From Herbaspirillum sp. alder98 (lineage in GTDB: Bacteria; Pseudomonadota; Gammaproteobacteria; Burkholderiales; Burkholderiaceae_D), in contig NZ_JAIUCY010000007.1 of NCBI RefSeq assembly GCF_020179755.1, positions 177,297 through 241,296 of the forward strand: a stretch of DNA of 64,000 bases. The letters are read 5' to 3'. A program made the position numbers and the translations under genes. The notes below the pieces were generated by a model. That model made no database searches and was not told where the DNA came from. It was given only the letters and a program-made list of their open reading frames with translations. Below are positions 56,820 to 64,000 of the stretch, in pieces (positions within the stretch are counted from its first letter, which is position 1; each line of letters begins with the position of its first letter).

Positions 56820-57040
56820 TGTGGATAAAGTTCTGAATAAGTTTTTCATCGATTGGGGAAAACTACAAAAGTTATCCCAATTCGAATTTTTATCCCCGAA
56901 CTGTTATGTCGTCATACATGGTTTGCCCTTGTGCTTATCCTTTGTGCAACTGGCTGTTTTTTTTCAGGTAAACCAGGTTATCCACAAAGGAGGTGGGTCG
57001 TTAACTACTACTACTATTCTTATACACAGCTTAGTTTTAA
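56820..57040. other. Origin-like module A (DnaA boxes + DnaA-trio-like repeats)
   Basis: A DnaA box TGTGGATAA (56820-56828), degenerate TTATCCCAA (56872-56880), and after 158 bases a consensus TTATCCACA (56978-56986), then 12 bases of G-rich sequence, a GTTAAC hexamer and a run of CTA-CTA-CTA-CTA-TTC-TTA (57005-57022) plus TATACACA. The opposite strand reads 3'-GAT repeated, which fits the DnaA-trio motif (3'-[G/A]AT) of the basal unwinding system. An AT-rich region follows. The whole module is homologous to module B. The preceding bases (56622-56819) show nothing else, and 57041-57156 is plain intergenic sequence. Confidence 0.6.
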
Positions 57041-57156
57041 AACCAACGGTGACAAATGCGCGAACGCACGTGCCCTTGCAAACCGAGGGGCTTTCAGCAA
57101 TTCGGCTAAAGACGTCGGGTTATGGAAATGACAGGCCAACCATCGGAATCGATGAT

Positions 57157-57468
57157 TCAGACATTCAGATTGATCGCTGCAGGTACGTCGAGCACCAGGT
57201 CGGAGCTCGCCACGGCGACGCAGGGAAGAATCCAGCCCTCGTTCTTTTCTTCGCGCGTCAGTCCTGGCCACTCGATCTGGTAGTCAACATTGCCGCTGAC
57301 CATCTTGCACATGCAGGTTCGGCAGGTGCCGTTACGACAGGAATTTGGGAGTCGGATTGCAGCAGCCAGCGCCGATTGCAGTAACGACCGGTTGGAATCG
57401 GCCTGTGTAAAAGTCAAACCTGCCGGTAACAGCACAACCTGATGGGTTTGGGGTGCTTTCGAGGTCAT
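57157..57468 (-). CDS. [2Fe-2S] plant-type ferredoxin
   Basis: A 103-residue soluble electron carrier. The cluster motif is CRNGTCRTC plus a later Cys in WILPCVA, i.e. C-x4-C-x2-C...C. The protein is short, as for stand-alone bacterial ferredoxins. Start at 57468 (MTSKAPQTH); the frame can be extended upstream 27 codons, but that would run through the module B box. It is encoded alone between the two origin-like modules, transcribed towards module A. Redox partner unknown. Confidence 0.88.
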   Translation of the reverse strand: MTSKAPQTHQVVLLPAGLTFTQADSNRSLLQSALAAAIRLPNSCRNGTCRTCMCKMVSGNVDYQIEWPGLTREEKNEGWILPCVAVASSDLVLDVPAAINLNV

Positions 57469-57488
57469 AGGACAGTGTCGGGTGGGGG

Positions 57489-57711
57489 TGTGGATAAGTG
57501 TTTGTATAGATGCTGCGTAGATTGGGAATATCTCACCAAATTTGTCCACAGCGAAAATCTGTCCAGAATCTGTTACGACGCTATGCAGAGACTTGCCAAG
57601 CGTTTACGCAGAGGACAAGTTCTTGATTTTTCTCGGGTAAACCGAGTTATCCACAGAAAACGCCGCCGTTAACTATTACTACTACTTATATATATACACA
57701 TCTAAATTAAA
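57489..57711. other. Origin-like module B (DnaA boxes + DnaA-trio-like repeats)
   Basis: Same plan as module A: TGTGGATAA (57489-57497), TTGTCCACA (57542-57550), then TTATCCACA (57647-57655, again 158 bases after the first box), 11 bases, GTTAAC and CTA-TTA-CTA-CTA-CTT (57673-57687) with a TATATATATACACA stretch. Internal landmarks GATTGGG (+31 from the first box) and CTGTTA (+81) occur at the same offsets as in module A. Bases 57712-57838 contain the downstream GGTCAT region and the LysR 3' end. Confidence 0.6.
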
Positions 57712-57838
57712 ACCCAAAAACCGGAAACCCCGGGGACAACTTCAAAAACCGGTCATTTCAAACAGGAAAACCCCAAAAGCGTCTCCAGGAATCCGGTTGA
57801 ATCGGTCTTTCTTCCTGAAATCAGGGAAGCCAGCTTCA

Positions 57839-58723
57839 TCAACGCCAGACTTCCTGCACCAGTTGCAGCACAGCCTTGATCGCATCTTCATTTTTTCTCT
57901 TTTCGATGCAGACAAAGCTGAGCTCTGTGGACAATTCGACGGCATCGGCAATCACCAATCCATGCGCATGCGCCTGGTTCAAGGCGATCGAGGCCCTGGC
58001 CAGCGACAACCCGATGCCCGATTTCACCAGATCGAGCATGGATGACTCCTGATCCACCAGCGCGACGGTGTCCGGCTGCACTTTATGTTGCGCAAAGACA
58101 TGGCTCAGCAGCCGATGATGAGCAGACTCCGGTGGCGTCCAGATCCAGGGCAGGCGCGACAATTCCTTCCATCCCTTGCCGGCGACGCGGTTCTTCCAGC
58201 CGGCGGGGGCGATGACGTTGTAGGTAAAGGGCGTCAGGCTGACCGCCTGGAACCCGGCGCCCGGGTCACCCAGGAAAAAACCGACATCCAGCCCGCCGTC
58301 ACGGATCTGCTGAAGGACCGATCCCGACATGTGATGCGACAGCCGGGTCGACAGGCGCGGATGACGACTCACCAGTTGTTTCAGGAAAGCGCCAAGGCGA
58401 ATGAATTCGGGATCCAGAATGGTGCCGATGGCCAAGGTGCCGGACAGATGAACAGCACTGGCCTGGAGCGCATCGGCGTGGCCACGGAAATCCTGCATAT
58501 CGGCCAATACCCGCTCGGCCAGCGGCAACAGCTTGTTGCCTTGTACCGTCAGCACCATGCCGCTGGCAGTACGGACGAACAATTGCAGACCCAGTTGTTC
58601 CTGCAAGGCCTTGATCTGGAGACTCACCGCCGGCTGGCTGACATGGAGGCGTTCAGCCGCACGCGTCAGGTTACCTTCGCGAGCCACTGTCACAAATGCG
58701 CGCAAATGTACGATATCCATCAT
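57839..58723 (-). CDS. LysR-type regulator near the GMC oxidoreductase
   Basis: A 294-residue LTTR (start ATG 58723 or the next ATG 58720). The HTH (NLTRAAERLHVSQPAVSLQI) is typical; the regulatory domain has the NVIAPAGWKN and LVDQESSMLDLVKSGIGLSL features. It is divergent from the GMC oxidoreductase gene across an AT-rich 215-base interval, so control of that gene or of the downstream importer is likely. Confidence 0.9.
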   Translation of the reverse strand: MMDIVHLRAFVTVAREGNLTRAAERLHVSQPAVSLQIKALQEQLGLQLFVRTASGMVLTVQGNKLLPLAERVLADMQDFRGHADALQASAVHLSGTLAIGTILDPEFIRLGAFLKQLVSRHPRLSTRLSHHMSGSVLQQIRDGGLDVGFFLGDPGAGFQAVSLTPFTYNVIAPAGWKNRVAGKGWKELSRLPWIWTPPESAHHRLLSHVFAQHKVQPDTVALVDQESSMLDLVKSGIGLSLARASIALNQAHAHGLVIADAVELSTELSFVCIEKRKNEDAIKAVLQLVQEVWR

Positions 58724-58938
58724 TAAAATCTTTTAAAAATAGTTAAGTACGTTACTGTGAATATTTTTATATTATAAGTAATTGTAATATTGCTATTGAT
58801 AATATCTCATTGGCTACGGCGCGATTAGCAGGCTATGCTCTGCTTCGACCAAAGAATCACTTATGAGCCATGCAATGGCCGACACGGCAAGCCCGTCAGG
58901 GCTGCTGCGATAAAAACGACAGGCAGTGAGGAGACAGC

Positions 58939-60564
58939 ATGCAATCAGCAGGTCAATACGACTACATCATCATCGGCGGCGGCACCGCCGGTTGCGTGCT
59001 CGCCAACCGGCTCAGCAAGCAGCCCGATACGCGGGTGCTGCTGCTGGAGGCGGGGGCGAGGGACGACTATCTCTGGATTCATATCCCGGTGGGCTATCTG
59101 TACTGCATCAACAACCCACGCACCGACTGGATGTTTCGGACCGAGTCCGATGCCGGCCTGAACGGACGCAGCCTGATCTATCCGCGCGGCAAGGTGCTGG
59201 GCGGCTGTTCGTCGATCAACGGCATGATCTACATGCGGGGCCAGGCGCGCGATTACGACGAATGGGCGCAGTTGAGCGGAGATGAGAGCTGGAGTTGGCA
59301 AAATGTGTTGCCTTTGTTTCGCAAGAGCGAGGATTACTACGGCGGCAGCGATGGTTTTCACGGCGCCGGTGGCGAATGGCGGGTCGAAAAGCAACGCCTG
59401 CGCTGGGACATTCTCGATGCCTTTCGCGAGGCCGCCGCGCAGACCGGGATCCCCAAGACCGATGACTTCAATCGCGGCGACAACGAAGGCTGCGGGTATT
59501 TCGATGTGAACCAGAAGCGCGGCATTCGCTGGAATGCCTCCAAGGCTTTCCTGCGGCCGGCGATGAAGAAGGGCAACCTGGACATCATGACCGGCTCGCA
59601 TGTCAGCAAATTGCGCATGGCGGCCGGTCCCGATGGGCCGGTGTGCACCGGCGTCGAATTTACCGGGGGCAACGGCGCCTGGTTTGCCGAGTCGCGCAAG
59701 GAAACCATCCTCTGCGCCGGCGCCATCGGTTCGCCTCATATCCTGCAGATGTCGGGTATCGGCAGCGCCGAGCTGCTGGCGCACCACCAGATTCCGGTGG
59801 TCCATGACCTGCCGGGGGTAGGAGAGAACCTGCAGGACCATCTGCAGATCCGTACCGCGTTCCGGGTGACCGGCGCCAAGACGCTCAATGCGATGGCCTC
59901 GAGCATGCTGGGCAAGATGATGATCGGGCTGGAATACATGTTCATGCAAAGCGGGCCGATGTCGATGGCGCCGTCGCAACTGGGCGCGTTCGCCAAGTCC
60001 GATCCGGGGCAGGCCAGCGCCAACCTCGAATACCATGTGCAGCCGCTGTCGCTGGAGAAGTTCGGCGATCCGCTGCACGCTTTCCCGGCCTTCACGGCCA
60101 GCGTGTGCAACTTGCGCCCGACTTCGCGCGGACATGTGCGGCTGGCCTCGACCGATCATGCGCTGGCGCCCAAGATCACCACCAACTACCTGTCCACGCC
60201 CGAAGACCTGCAGGTGGCCGCCGACTCGATCACGCTCACCCGCCGCATTGCGGCTGCGCCGGCGCTGGCCAGGTATCGGCCTGAAGAGTTCAAGCCGGGC
60301 CCGCAATACCAGACGGCACAGGACCTGCATCGCGCCGCCGGCGAAGTCGGCACCACCATCTTCCATCCCGTGGGTACCTGCCGCATGGGGCGTAGCGACG
60401 ACAGGCAGGCCGTGGTTGATTCGCAATGCAGGGTGCTAGGGGTACGTGGCCTGCGCGTGGCCGACGCCTCCATCATGCCTACAATCACGTCAGGCAACAC
60501 CAATTCGCCGACCGTCATGATCGCTGAAAAAGTGGCGTCGCATCTGCTGGGAATCCAGTCCTGA
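58939..60564 (+). CDS. GMC-family FAD oxidoreductase (choline/alcohol dehydrogenase-like)
   Basis: A 541-residue flavoprotein. The FAD-binding Rossmann motif GGGTAGCVLANRLS lies at residues 13-26; the GMC signature 1 region reads GKVLGGCSSINGMIYMRG and signature 2 GAIGSPHILQMSGIG. The C-terminal catalytic region has HPVGTCRMG and DASIMPTITSGNTNSPT, with the conserved His and Asn of the active site. Family members oxidise alcohols (choline, glucose, benzyl/aromatic alcohols). GTGAGGAGACAGC precedes the ATG. Substrate unknown. Confidence 0.9.
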   Translation: MQSAGQYDYIIIGGGTAGCVLANRLSKQPDTRVLLLEAGARDDYLWIHIPVGYLYCINNPRTDWMFRTESDAGLNGRSLIYPRGKVLGGCSSINGMIYMRGQARDYDEWAQLSGDESWSWQNVLPLFRKSEDYYGGSDGFHGAGGEWRVEKQRLRWDILDAFREAAAQTGIPKTDDFNRGDNEGCGYFDVNQKRGIRWNASKAFLRPAMKKGNLDIMTGSHVSKLRMAAGPDGPVCTGVEFTGGNGAWFAESRKETILCAGAIGSPHILQMSGIGSAELLAHHQIPVVHDLPGVGENLQDHLQIRTAFRVTGAKTLNAMASSMLGKMMIGLEYMFMQSGPMSMAPSQLGAFAKSDPGQASANLEYHVQPLSLEKFGDPLHAFPAFTASVCNLRPTSRGHVRLASTDHALAPKITTNYLSTPEDLQVAADSITLTRRIAAAPALARYRPEEFKPGPQYQTAQDLHRAAGEVGTTIFHPVGTCRMGRSDDRQAVVDSQCRVLGVRGLRVADASIMPTITSGNTNSPTVMIAEKVASHLLGIQS

Positions 60565-60783
60565 AAAGCGGTTTGGACCGATATCCAAACGGGCATGCGA
60601 TACGGTACTTATACGTATTGTAGGAATGGTACGACTCGGCTACTATGCGCCAAATATTAAAAAGAGCTTCTCCGCTTCGCCAGATAAAAAACGCGGTTTC
60701 GCGTGCCAAGGCACGACGACCGCAGTAGGGCAGGCCACGACGTCCGGACCACCGGCGCGGGCATAAAAGGGAAAGATGAGACT

Positions 60784-61554
60784 ATGACAGACGTCATTCT
60801 GGAGACACGGAACCTGACGAAGGAATTCAAGGGTTTCACGGCGGTGAGTGCGGTCAATCTGCAGATTGAACGCGGCCACATTCATGCATTGATCGGCCCC
60901 AATGGCGCCGGCAAGACTACCTGCTTCAACCTGCTGACCAAGTTCCTGGTGCCGACCTCGGGCCAGATCCTGTTCAATGGTCGCGACATCACGGCCGATG
61001 CGCCAGCGCAGATTGCGCGCCAGGGCATCATCCGGTCGTTCCAGATATCGGCAGTCTTCCCGCACATGAGCGTGCTGGAAAACGTGCGCATCGGCCTGCA
61101 GCGCAAGCTCGGCACGTCATTCCATTTCTGGAAGAACGGCGACAGCTTAAGGCAACTCGACACGCGTGCCATGGAACTGCTGGACGAGGTCGACCTCACC
61201 AGCTTCGCGCACACCACCACGGTCGATCTGCCATACGGCCGCAAGCGCGCGCTCGAGATCGCCACGACGCTGGCGATGGAACCCGAATTGATGCTGCTCG
61301 ATGAACCGACCCAGGGCATGGGCCACGAAGACGTCGATCGCGTCACGGCACTGATCAAGAAGGTATCGGTCGGTCGTACCATCCTCATGGTGGAGCACAA
61401 CATGAGCGTCATCTCCGGCATCTGTGATCGCATCAGCGTGCTGCAGCGTGGCGCCGTGCTGGCCGAAGGCAACTATGCCGAAGTCTCGCGCAATCCGCAG
61501 GTGATGGAAGCCTACATGGGCACCGTCAGCGCCGAGCTGGAAGGAGCGCACTGA
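60784..61554 (+). CDS. LivG-type ATPase of the second importer
   Basis: A 256-residue ABC ATPase with Walker A GPNGAGKTT, signature-like LPYGRKRALEIAT, Walker B ELMLLDEPTQGMG and switch-His LMVEHNMSVISG. The C-terminal EAYMGTVS fits the LivG family. Start at the ATG at 60784. It is coupled to the next gene by a one-base overlap (TGATG). Confidence 0.92.
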   Translation: MTDVILETRNLTKEFKGFTAVSAVNLQIERGHIHALIGPNGAGKTTCFNLLTKFLVPTSGQILFNGRDITADAPAQIARQGIIRSFQISAVFPHMSVLENVRIGLQRKLGTSFHFWKNGDSLRQLDTRAMELLDEVDLTSFAHTTTVDLPYGRKRALEIATTLAMEPELMLLDEPTQGMGHEDVDRVTALIKKVSVGRTILMVEHNMSVISGICDRISVLQRGAVLAEGNYAEVSRNPQVMEAYMGTVSAELEGAH

Positions 61555-62312
61555 TGACGACCACTTCCCTGGAGCATGCCGTGAACCCGGTTTCTGCCAA
61601 CGACGCACCGCTGGCCCTGCAGATCAGCGACCTGCAATCGTGGTACGGCGAATCGCACATCCTGCATAACGTCAACCTCAATGTCCGTCGTGGCGAAGTG
61701 GTCACGCTGCTGGGCCGCAATGGCGCTGGCCGCACCACCACGCTGCGCTCGATCATGGGCCTGGTCGGTACCCGCAAGGGGTCGATCAAGATCGACGGAC
61801 GCGAGACCATCAACCTGGCCACGCACAAGATCGCCCACTTCGGAGTTGGTTACTGCCCCGAGGAACGTGGCATCTTTTCTTCGCTCTCGGCCGAAGAAAA
61901 CCTGCTGCTGCCGCCATTCGTTTCGAAGACCGATCGCGGCATGTCGATCGACGAAATCTATGACATGTTCCCGAACCTGAAGGAACGTCGCAACAGCCAG
62001 GGCACACGGCTGTCGGGTGGCGAACAGCAGATGCTGGCCGTGGCGCGCATCCTGCGCACCGGTGCCCGCCTGCTGTTGCTCGACGAGATCTCGGAGGGAC
62101 TGGCGCCGGTCATCGTGCAGGCGCTGGCACGCATGATCCTGGCGCTCAAGGCCAAGGGTTACACGATCGTGATGGTCGAGCAGAACTTCCGTTTTGCCGC
62201 ACCCCTGGCCGATCGCTTCTACGTGATGGAACATGGACAGATCGTCGAGTCGTTCGAAGCCGGACAGCTCGAAGCGAAGATGTCGACCCTCAACGAATTG
62301 CTGGGCGTATAA
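61554..62312 (+). CDS. LivF-type ATPase of the second importer, with Walker A Lys to Arg
   Basis: A 252-residue ABC ATPase. Walker A reads GRNGAGRTTT, so the invariant phosphate-binding Lys (K60) is replaced by Arg; the signature RLSGGEQQML and Walker B LLLLDEISEGL are intact, as is VMVEQNF. Arg at this position is tolerated in some Burkholderiales LivF proteins by recollection but would be inactivating in most ABC ATPases. It pairs with LivG, which has the normal Lys. A 152-base gap precedes the binding-protein gene. Confidence 0.9.
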   Translation: MTTTSLEHAVNPVSANDAPLALQISDLQSWYGESHILHNVNLNVRRGEVVTLLGRNGAGRTTTLRSIMGLVGTRKGSIKIDGRETINLATHKIAHFGVGYCPEERGIFSSLSAEENLLLPPFVSKTDRGMSIDEIYDMFPNLKERRNSQGTRLSGGEQQMLAVARILRTGARLLLLDEISEGLAPVIVQALARMILALKAKGYTIVMVEQNFRFAAPLADRFYVMEHGQIVESFEAGQLEAKMSTLNELLGV

Positions 62313-62464
62313 GACGCATCCGGCGCCGCCGCAAGGCGTCTCAAGAGTACTGCCAACAAGTACCGGAAGGGGGGAGTGATCCTCTCCCGAATCCATAAAA
62401 AAGCTGTCTCGCAGGTCACACTGACAAACCAACTCAGCGGGCTTCAACACTAGAGGAGATGAAA

Positions 62465-63676
62465 ATGAAACTCAAGGCAATGGCATTGGCCGTCACCACC
62501 GCGGCAGCCGCATTTGCGCTGTCGGCGCCTGCGTCGGCGCAGATTTCGGGCGACGTCATCAAGATCGGGTTCCTCACCGATATTTCGGGCGTGTACTCCG
62601 ACATCGATGGCCAGGGTGGCGCAGAAGCCATCCGGTTGGCGATTGCGGACATGGGTGGCGCGATCAATGGCAAGAAGGTCGAGCTGATCGTGGCCGACCA
62701 CCAGAACAAGGCTGACGTAGCTGCCAGCAAGGCGCGCGAATGGTTCGACCAGCAGGGCGTGGACGTCCTGATCGGCGGCACTAACTCCGGCACGGCGCTC
62801 GCCTCGGCCAAGATTGCCGCTGAAAAGAAAAAGGTTTATATCCAGATCGGCGCCGGCTCGGCGCGTCTGACCAACGAAGAGTGCTCGGCCTACACTGTTC
62901 ACTATGCGTATGACACGGTAGCGCTGGCCAAGGGAACCGGTTCGGCAGTGGTCAAGCAGGGTGGCAAGAGCTGGTTCTTCCTGACCGCCGACTATGCGTT
63001 CGGCCATTCGCTTGAAGCCGATACCGCCAACGTCGTGAAGGCCGCGGGCGGCACCGTGGTCGGTTCGGTCAAGCATCCGCTGAACGCGTCGGACTTCTCG
63101 TCGTTCCTGCTGCAGGCACAAAGCTCCAAGGCACAGATCGTCGGCCTGGCCAACGCCGGTGGCGACTTCATCAATGCGGTCAAGGCCGCCAACGAGTTCG
63201 GCATTACCAAGACGGCCAAGCTGGCCGGCCTGCTGGTATTCATCAACGACATCCACTCGCTCACGCTCAAGACCACCGAAGGCCTGTATCTGACCGACAG
63301 CTGGTACTGGGACACGAATGATGAGACGCGTGCCTTTGCCAAGCGTTATTTCGCCAAGCAAAAGAAAAACCCGTCATCGCTGCAAGCAGCGGATTACTCG
63401 GCGACCCTGCAATACCTGAAGGCAGTCAAGGAAGCGGGCTCGGATGACGCAGACAAGGTCCTGGCAGTGCTGCGCAAGACCAAGTTCAACGATCTCTATC
63501 AGAAGAACGGTTACCTGCGTGCCGATGGCCGCGTGGTGCATGACATGTACCTGTACCAGGTCAAGGCGCCCTCCGAGTCGAAGTATCCATGGGATTACTA
63601 CAAGCTGGTGCAGACCATTCCTGCCGAGCAGGCGTGGACCACCAAGGCCGAATCGAAGTGCGCGTTGTGGAAGTAA
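62465..63676 (+). CDS. Periplasmic substrate-binding protein of the second Liv-type importer
   Basis: A 403-residue type 1 periplasmic binding protein: signal peptide of about 24 residues (cleavage after ASA), then ISGDVIKIGFLTDISGVYSD, the standard opening of the LivJ/LivK family. It ends CALWK, preceded by a WTTKAESKC segment shared by many aromatic/amide-binding relatives. The start ATG 62465 has GAGGAG six bases upstream; the ATG at 62459 is too close to it. Ligand unknown. Confidence 0.9.
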   Translation: MKLKAMALAVTTAAAAFALSAPASAQISGDVIKIGFLTDISGVYSDIDGQGGAEAIRLAIADMGGAINGKKVELIVADHQNKADVAASKAREWFDQQGVDVLIGGTNSGTALASAKIAAEKKKVYIQIGAGSARLTNEECSAYTVHYAYDTVALAKGTGSAVVKQGGKSWFFLTADYAFGHSLEADTANVVKAAGGTVVGSVKHPLNASDFSSFLLQAQSSKAQIVGLANAGGDFINAVKAANEFGITKTAKLAGLLVFINDIHSLTLKTTEGLYLTDSWYWDTNDETRAFAKRYFAKQKKNPSSLQAADYSATLQYLKAVKEAGSDDADKVLAVLRKTKFNDLYQKNGYLRADGRVVHDMYLYQVKAPSESKYPWDYYKLVQTIPAEQAWTTKAESKCALWK

Positions 63677-63720
63677 GTCGCTTGCGACTTGACGGAGCAC
63701 GGTAGCTGAGCCGCATGTGA

Positions 63721-63757
63721 AATCTGTCATTTCCGTCTCGGCGGAATGGCAGATTTT
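63721..63757 (+). terminator. Hairpin between binding-protein and permease genes
   Basis: AATCTGTCATTTCCG pairs imperfectly with CGGAATGGCAGATT, followed by TTTTT. It probably attenuates transcription between the highly expressed binding protein and the permease, a common arrangement in ABC operons. Confidence 0.7.
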
Positions 63758-63804
63758 TCTTGTCGGCGTCAGCGCCCTTCACCCATCCTGGATGAATGAG
63801 TTTT

Positions 63805-64000
63805 ATGGAAATTTTCGGAATCCCCCTGCAAGCCTTGCTCAGCCAGCTACTGCTGGGACTGGTCAACGGCTCCTTCTATGCCATGTTGTCGCTGGGCCTG
63901 GCGGTGATCTTCGGCCTGCTCAACGTGATCAATTTCGCGCACGGCACGCTGTACATGATGGGCGCCTTCCTGGCCTGGATGGGCCTGTCCTACTTCGAGC
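63805..64000 (+). CDS. LivH-type permease, 3' truncated by the window
   Basis: The first 65 residues of an inner-membrane permease. It begins MEIFGIPLQALLSQLLLGLV and includes the diagnostic LGLAVIFGLLNVINFAHGTL segment of LivH proteins. The gene runs beyond the right edge. Together with 60784-63676 it makes up a second Liv-type importer in the order LivG-LivF-binding protein-LivH. Confidence 0.9.
   Translation, partial: MEIFGIPLQALLSQLLLGLVNGSFYAMLSLGLAVIFGLLNVINFAHGTLYMMGAFLAWMGLSYFE

Noticed and set aside
56821..57384. Open frame through origin-like module A
   Set aside because: Crosses DnaA boxes and the trinucleotide repeat and overlaps the ferredoxin gene antisense; protein has no recognisable feature.

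Overview
The window looks like chromosomal DNA of a high-GC betaproteobacterium of the Burkholderiales, most likely Oxalobacteraceae and Herbaspirillum-like. The basis is gene content: a dnaA-dnaN-gyrB cluster, a Bordetella/Burkholderia-type 16-strand porin, a DUF4148 secreted protein, an anthranilate dioxygenase closest in recalled sequence to Burkholderia AndAc, and several LivHMGF-type transporters. No rRNA, tRNA, CRISPR array, prophage or insertion sequence was seen.

Layout. 1-14.4 kb is mixed metabolism and envelope: a 5'-truncated M20 amidohydrolase, a chemoreceptor, a class I glutamine amidotransferase, a repeat-built DUF4148 protein, an MscS channel, a FUSC exporter, a LysR regulator divergent from an acetyl-CoA hydrolase/CoA-transferase, a LysR/MFS divergent pair and a porin. 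14.6-24.3 kb is an aromatic-amine catabolic unit: an AraC regulator divergent from anthranilate dioxygenase (large and small subunits plus an unusual Rieske-ferredoxin/FNR-reductase fusion), then a complete LivKHMGF-type ABC importer and an arylformamidase-like hydrolase. 24.3-30.6 kb is an iron-starvation block (PepSY membrane protein, DUF2325 protein, FecI-FecR-TonB receptor) with three Fur-box-like promoters. 30.6-38.6 kb (minus strand) is an exopolysaccharide operon: BcsB-like, NfrB-like glycosyltransferase with MshEN (probable c-di-GMP) domains, NfrA-like outer-membrane TPR/barrel protein, and a YbcH/DUF4434-like lipoprotein. 39-44.9 kb holds a small membrane protein, a solitary ABC ATPase with an altered Walker B, glutaminase, a 23-codon membrane micro-ORF, a DUF445 protein and two tandem XRE regulators.

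45-57.8 kb is the replication-origin neighbourhood: gyrB, dnaN and dnaA on the minus strand, a DnaA-box cluster upstream of dnaA, a class II amidotransferase, a duplicated locus (promoter + small protein + anti-Shine-Dalgarno RNA with terminator), a LysR, an AsmA protein, and two homologous origin-like modules (DnaA boxes followed by CTA/TTA trinucleotides resembling DnaA-trios) either side of a small [2Fe-2S] ferredoxin gene. 57.8-64 kb has a LysR regulator, a GMC-type FAD oxidoreductase and a second Liv-type ABC importer that runs off the right edge.

Most noteworthy: the paired DnaA-trio modules with identical internal spacing, the two CCUCCUCCC RNAs, the BcsB-containing Nfr-type polysaccharide operon and the Rieske-FNR fusion. 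All functional statements are read from sequence motifs and recalled family knowledge; no database search was run.
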